Source of the DNA: an uncultured Oscillospiraceae bacterium | Lineage (GTDB): Bacteria; Bacillota; Clostridia; Oscillospirales; Ruminococcaceae | Direction of reading: 5' to 3' | Length of the DNA stretch: 9,055 nt | Assembly (NCBI GenBank): GCA_910587465.1 | Contig: CAJUMS010000096.1 | Location: 1-9,055 of the forward strand | Part shown: piece by piece, positions 5,846-9,055 of the stretch | Layout of the letters: each line of letters starts with the position of its first letter | Numbering within the stretch: position 1 is the stretch's first letter | Made by a program: the position numbers and the translations under genes | The notes under the pieces: model-generated | What the model was told of the DNA's origin: nothing | The model's database searches: none | What the model saw: the letters and a program-made list of their open reading frames with translations, nothing else

Positions 5846-5871
5846 CGCCCTATTTTAGGGCGGGTGTTTTT
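5846..5871 (+). terminator. Second rho-independent terminator
   Basis: CGCCCTA (5846-5852) pairs perfectly with TAGGGCG (5856-5862) across a tight TTT turn, and GGTGTTTTT follows to 5871. It would stop any read-through from the tRNA cassette, insulating the ABC-3C operon from it. Confidence 0.65.
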
Positions 5872-5922
5872 CTTCGCCGTATTCTTTGTTTTATGCGGCT
5901 CAATTTTTGAACCGCAAGGGAA

Positions 5923-6072
5923 TTGAAACTTAATCTTTTGAAACACACAACCCGTGTGCAAATCGTCCCCGAGTTTGAGCAACTCAAAACTGTTGAAATG
6001 GCAGTTTTGAAACTAATTTCCATTATGGAAGTGAGGCTTTTGGAATATAACCTGTTTGGCATACACAAATAG
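5923..6072 (+). CDS. Possible 49-codon small ORF ahead of the ABC-3C operon
   Basis: The frame runs from TTG 5923 to TAG 6070-6072, with an alternative TTG at 5938. The product would be a short helical peptide, with segments such as VPEFEQLKTVEMAVLKL and MEVRLLEYNLFG, and has plausible codon choice. No good ribosome binding site fits the spacing: AAGGGA at 5916-5921 is almost touching the first TTG. It may be a remnant of a longer gene or chance. I recognise no family. Confidence 0.25.
   Translation: MKLNLLKHTTRVQIVPEFEQLKTVEMAVLKLISIMEVRLLEYNLFGIHK
5974..6010 (+). repeat. Two overlapping, mutually exclusive inverted repeats upstream of the ABC-3C operon
   Basis: TTTGAG (5974-5979) pairs with CTCAAA (5983-5988). 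TCAAAACTG (5984-5992) pairs with CAGTTTTGA (6002-6010). Both are perfect and share bases 5984-5988, so only one stem can form at a time. Another dyad, CACAC/GTGTG (5944-5948, 5954-5958), lies just upstream. They lie about 140 nt before the operon start; no T-run follows. Confidence 0.45.
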
Positions 6073-6149
6073 TCTGCTACCACATGCACCGCTTCAATGA
6101 CCAATGTATGGAAGGAAGATTAGTAAATAAGAGAAAGAGGAGACTTGCA

Positions 6150-7352
6150 GTGATTGAACACAACCCACACGATGCTTCTGGTCAACTATCTGGTTATCTG
6201 TATCAAGTGCTTTCAGCCCTTCTGCTCCTATTAGAAAGCAGAAATCCTGATTCTCAACTTTGCATTGAGAAATTTGATGATGTTGCTTTTGTGGAAAAAG
6301 ATAAACCGCAAATAATGATTCAGATAAAACACCAACTTTATCGGCAAGGAAGTCTCAGCGATACTAGTACTGATTATTGGCGAACAATAAAAAGCTGGTG
6401 TGATTGCATAAAAAATAATGGAAACCTTAAAGATACAACTGATTTTGTTATTATTACAACAGCCAAAGCGCAAGATAACTCAATAGCATTTTATTTGCAA
6501 AACATGTTCTCTCGTGATTGGAAAAAAGCACTTGAGATTATGCGCCAAGTAGCGTGTTCAAATGCATCGAAAACCAATAAGATTTACTATGATGCTTTTA
6601 AGTCACTAGATGACAAGCAACAGGAAGATTTGGTTAAGCATATTTATGTATGTGATATGAGCCCTAATATAGGTGCAATAAGAGAAAGCATTATGCCGTA
6701 TGTGCGTGTTATAACACTTCAGCCTTTTGAAGAGCGTGTATACGAAAAAATAGTAGGTTGGTGGATTATTTCTGCGATTCAATGTTTGATTTCTGAAGAA
6801 CCAGTATTTATCAGTTACCGACAATTGCAGAAAAAGATGAACGATATTGGTGGTGAATATAAGGCAGATTCCCTCCCAATAGATGTTGATCCATATTACC
6901 AACCGACAGATCATGAATTAGATCAGTTGCCACCTGAAAACAGAATATTTATTGAGCAGTTAGGCTTGATAGCCATTTCTAATAGTCGCTTAAAGCGTTG
7001 TATTAGAGATTATTATAACGCATACCGTCAAAGAAGTCAGTGGGTTAGAGAACAATTGCTGTTTATCAATGATTTGGAAAAATATGAAAACAGACTAGTT
7101 GATGAATGGAATAGATTGTTTTTAATAATGAAAGAAGATATGGAAGATTATGGCGATCAACTGCCTGAAAATCAAAAGCAAATTGCAGGTAGAAAGTTAT
7201 TTGGTGAAATTGAGAATTTATCATTACCAATAAGGAGTAATGTTCCAGATCCATTTATTATGCGTGGTACGTATCATGAACTTGCTAATCGACTTGTCGT
7301 TGGATGGCATGTTGATTTTATGGATCGCTTATGCAAACTATTAAGGGGGTGA
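6150..7352 (+). CDS. ABC-3C system effector: PD-(D/E)xK nuclease-like domain with ABC-3C C-terminal domain
   Basis: The product has 400 aa. The N-terminal part (about 8-110) looks like the Cap4/DUF4297-type restriction-endonuclease fold: SGQLSGYLYQ, IEKFDDVAF at 39-47 giving acidic residues, IMIQIKH at 55-61 giving the Q-x-K catalytic pair, then DYWRTIKSW at 75-83. The C-terminal part matches the ABC-3C CTD pattern: IRDYYNAYRQRSQWVREQ from 285, a VDEWNRLF segment, and PFIMRGTYHELANRL then VGWHVDFMDRL at about 368-394. In the family this is the effector, held by or signalled to by the ATPase and middle component; DNA cleavage is inferred. GTG 6150 is chosen because AGAGGAG (6136-6142) sits 7 nt upstream; in-frame ATGs at 6084 and 6108 lack ribosome binding sites. 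The stop is 4 nt before the next gene. Confidence 0.82.
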   Translation: MIEHNPHDASGQLSGYLYQVLSALLLLLESRNPDSQLCIEKFDDVAFVEKDKPQIMIQIKHQLYRQGSLSDTSTDYWRTIKSWCDCIKNNGNLKDTTDFVIITTAKAQDNSIAFYLQNMFSRDWKKALEIMRQVACSNASKTNKIYYDAFKSLDDKQQEDLVKHIYVCDMSPNIGAIRESIMPYVRVITLQPFEERVYEKIVGWWIISAIQCLISEEPVFISYRQLQKKMNDIGGEYKADSLPIDVDPYYQPTDHELDQLPPENRIFIEQLGLIAISNSRLKRCIRDYYNAYRQRSQWVREQLLFINDLEKYENRLVDEWNRLFLIMKEDMEDYGDQLPENQKQIAGRKLFGEIENLSLPIRSNVPDPFIMRGTYHELANRLVVGWHVDFMDRLCKLLRG

Positions 7353-7356
7353 TAGC

Positions 7357-7851
7357 ATGATACCATGGAGTAAACGTACACCAGAAATAGCAAATTTATT
7401 GAATCCATCATTTTGCGCTATACTTTTATATTCAGCTACATTTGAGTATCAAAAGAAAGCAAAAAATAATAGTATGCCATTTCCATTACTTTATTTAGTT
7501 TTGCCTATCATATTGCATAAAAGCACAAGAAATAGAGTTAATTCAAGAACTAATATGGTTGTATGGTTACAACGAAATCCGGATGTTTTAGTAGGGTTTG
7601 CCGATCGCACCAAGAACCTAATTGGTTTTACAAATGAAGCTATAGAATTTTTATTATTTCAAGGAAACTGTGAAATTATCAATGGTGGTCTATCAATAAT
7701 AAAAACAGTTTCAAAATCAAAGATTGTCCAATACGCCGCTAATGATCAAGAAATTTCAGAATGTATTCAAAAAGCGGAAAATGTTGGAAGATGGTTTTGT
7801 AATATGCACGCCGTAGAAAATACATATACTGCTTGGGGGGTGAAACCATAA
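7357..7851 (+). CDS. ABC-3C system middle component
   Basis: The product is 164 aa, the usual size for the small middle component of ABC-three-component systems. Supporting features are the opening MIPWSKRTPEIANLLNPSF, the segment PFPLLYLVLPIILHKSTRN, and KNLIGFTNEAIEFLL in the middle, all typical of this family. No catalytic motif is visible. It is thought to bridge the ATPase and the CTD-bearing effector. GGGGGTGAT (7345-7353) is a near-perfect Shine-Dalgarno 7 nt before ATG 7357 and spans the stop of the upstream gene, so translation of the two is probably coupled. Its own stop overlaps the next start in TAATG. Confidence 0.82.
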   Translation: MIPWSKRTPEIANLLNPSFCAILLYSATFEYQKKAKNNSMPFPLLYLVLPIILHKSTRNRVNSRTNMVVWLQRNPDVLVGFADRTKNLIGFTNEAIEFLLFQGNCEIINGGLSIIKTVSKSKIVQYAANDQEISECIQKAENVGRWFCNMHAVENTYTAWGVKP

Positions 7852-9044
7852 TGCAAATCAGTGCGATAGTTCTATATGGTACAAATGGAAAAAGAAGAAT
7901 TCTGCCATTTAATATCGGATCAGTAAATATCATTACCGGAAAATCGAAAACAGGAAAATCGGTGATTGGGGACATTATTGATTACTGCTTCGGAGGATCT
8001 TCCTGTAATATTGCAGAAGGCTTTGTAAGGGAGCATGTCGCATGGTATGCCCTTCAACTGGTTCATAATGACGAATATCTTCTAATTGCTAGAGAAAATC
8101 CGCCACATGGACAAGCCTCTACAAATAGTTGCTGTTACTTAATAGGTGCAAAAAGTATTCCAAATGACTTGATGAGTGCTACACCAATAGATAACAGTGG
8201 TTTAGAAAAACTGCTTTCATCAAAATTAGGAATATCTGAAAATCTCTTTAATCCTCCTGAAAATCAAAGTCGTCTACCGCTTTCTGCAAATATACGTCAT
8301 TGTCTATATTATTGCTTACAAAATCAAGATGAGATTGCATCACAAAAATTTTTATTTCATAGACAAGCGGAACCTTTTATGGCGCAAGCGATAAAAGACA
8401 CTTTGCCATATTTCTTGGGTATAATCGGTGAGAATACGTTGGCTCTTGAATCGGAAAGGACACTGCTTAAGCGAGAAGCTACTATTTTAAGAAAGAGTAT
8501 TGATGAAGTAGAACAACTAAAAGGAAATGGCTTAGATAGAGCAACGGCTCTTCTTTCCGAAGCAAAAGAAATTGGCATTCTTCCAGAAGATATTCAAATT
8601 GATCTATCAGACTATGAAAGTGTACGAAACGCAATGAGCATTGCAGGCAATTGGGAACCAAATGATATATCTACAACTGGTATGGATAGAATATCTTTGC
8701 TTCAAAGCCAATTATCACACACTCAAAACGAAATAGATCAAATCGGTATCGACATTCGGAACACTGAGGAATTTCTGGGACAAGTACGGGACTATATCAC
8801 TGAAGTTGAGCACCAAAAAAGGCGGTTAGAATCTATTGGGCTATTTGAGCATATCGATTTTGATGCAAATCATTGTCCATTATGTTCAAAGGTAATAGAT
8901 TCACCTTTGCCATGTGCACAAGATATTCGAAATTCTATAACAAATTTATCACGCCGACTAGAGTCTGTGTCACATGATCGTCCAACGCTCAGAGAACATT
9001 TAGGGCAACACCGCACAAACCTGTTGCAAATTGGTGAAAAATAA
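7851..9044 (+). CDS. DUF3732-type SMC/Rad50-like ATPase of the ABC-3C system, apparently truncated or frameshifted
   Basis: Read to the TAA at 9042-9044 this gives 397 aa. The Walker A motif is GKSKTGKS at 30-37, in SVNIITGKSKTGKS, followed by DIIDYCFGG. The AAEP-like segment FHRQAEPFMAQAI (about 170-182) is followed by helices predicted to form coiled coil (about 200-240 and 285-340). A zinc-hook-like CPLC lies at 342-345 with another Cys at 355. DUF3732 proteins are usually around 600 aa or more, with the ABC signature and Walker B after the hook; both are missing here. The stop comes right after an A-run (9037-9041), and shifting back one base keeps the frame open to the window edge. ATG 7851 overlaps the previous stop (TAATG), with GGGGGGTGA at 7835-7843 as ribosome binding site. 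Confidence 0.82.
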   Translation: MQISAIVLYGTNGKRRILPFNIGSVNIITGKSKTGKSVIGDIIDYCFGGSSCNIAEGFVREHVAWYALQLVHNDEYLLIARENPPHGQASTNSCCYLIGAKSIPNDLMSATPIDNSGLEKLLSSKLGISENLFNPPENQSRLPLSANIRHCLYYCLQNQDEIASQKFLFHRQAEPFMAQAIKDTLPYFLGIIGENTLALESERTLLKREATILRKSIDEVEQLKGNGLDRATALLSEAKEIGILPEDIQIDLSDYESVRNAMSIAGNWEPNDISTTGMDRISLLQSQLSHTQNEIDQIGIDIRNTEEFLGQVRDYITEVEHQKRRLESIGLFEHIDFDANHCPLCSKVIDSPLPCAQDIRNSITNLSRRLESVSHDRPTLREHLGQHRTNLLQIGEK

Positions 9045-9055
9045 GGTATAATAAA

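Noticed and set aside
5622..5858. A 78-codon frame containing AQLGRALRSGRRGRGF
   Set aside because: This is the familiar false translation of a tRNA gene, followed by terminator sequence. It is not a protein.
5895..6013. CRISPR-like repeats ending in TTGAAAC
   Set aside because: A stem followed by GGAATTGAAAC resembles a CRISPR repeat end, and TTGAAAC recurs at 5938 and 6007. The spacing is irregular, the rest of the repeat is not repeated, and no cas gene is visible.
5850..6104. An 84-codon minus-strand frame
   Set aside because: It overlaps hairpins, a terminator and the start region of the ABC-3C leader. It has no recognisable domain and poor codon choice.
5880..6149. A retron-type msr/msd RNA in the hairpin-rich leader
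   Set aside because: No reverse transcriptase is encoded next to it, and the required flanking inverted repeat arrangement is not seen.
9031..9055. Programmed -1 frameshift signal at the end of the ATPase
   Set aside because: The in-frame codons GAA AAA TAA do not form a standard X-XXY-YYZ slippery heptamer, and any downstream stimulator would lie outside the window. A sequence error or mutation is simpler.

Overview
The window looks like chromosomal DNA from a clostridial Firmicute, probably a Ruminococcus-like Oscillospiraceae member. The basis is a SpoIIP-type sporulation hydrolase, AGGAG-type ribosome binding sites, near-consensus sigma-A promoters, and balanced base composition with C/G-ending codons in the left half. 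This placement is inference; no rRNA or marker gene is present.

Positions 1-4734 read as ordinary core genome. A partial unrecognised gene ends at 217. It is followed by a SpoIIP-like cell wall hydrolase (265-1476), a possible 30-codon ORF, and a shared terminator stem at 1698-1723. A minus-strand membrane protein (1755-3233) is built from an internal duplication of two membrane helices plus a PH-like domain. Its consensus promoter lies back to back with that of a plus-strand CPA2-family cation:proton antiporter (3493-4734).

Positions 4735-5880 are non-coding and hold the oddest structure in the window. A tRNA-Pro(CGG) gene at 5655-5731, with a strong terminator, is preceded by two tandem copies of its own cassette (units at 5172 and 5358; the third unit at 5556 holds the intact gene). 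Each upstream copy keeps the promoter region and the first 39 nt of the tRNA. Each stops at exactly the same base, the last base of the anticodon loop, and continues into a shared 48-nt tail. Every unit carries TTTGACCAC-type direct repeats and a GTCAAA/TTTGAC inverted repeat.

From about 5880 to the end the DNA is clearly more AT-rich and holds a tightly coupled three-gene operon recognised as an ABC-three-component (ABC-3C) conflict system. The first gene fuses a PD-(D/E)xK nuclease-like domain to an ABC-3C C-terminal domain. The second is the middle component. The third is a DUF3732-type SMC/Rad50-like ATPase with Walker A and a CPLC hook. By family knowledge the nuclease is the likely effector and the ATPase the sensor or regulator. 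The ATPase reading frame stops at 9044, right after an A-run and before any ABC signature or Walker B. The frame one base back stays open to the window edge, so it looks frameshifted or truncated. An island of this kind next to a tRNA with partial duplicate copies suggests repeated integration or recombination there, but no integrase is visible in the window.
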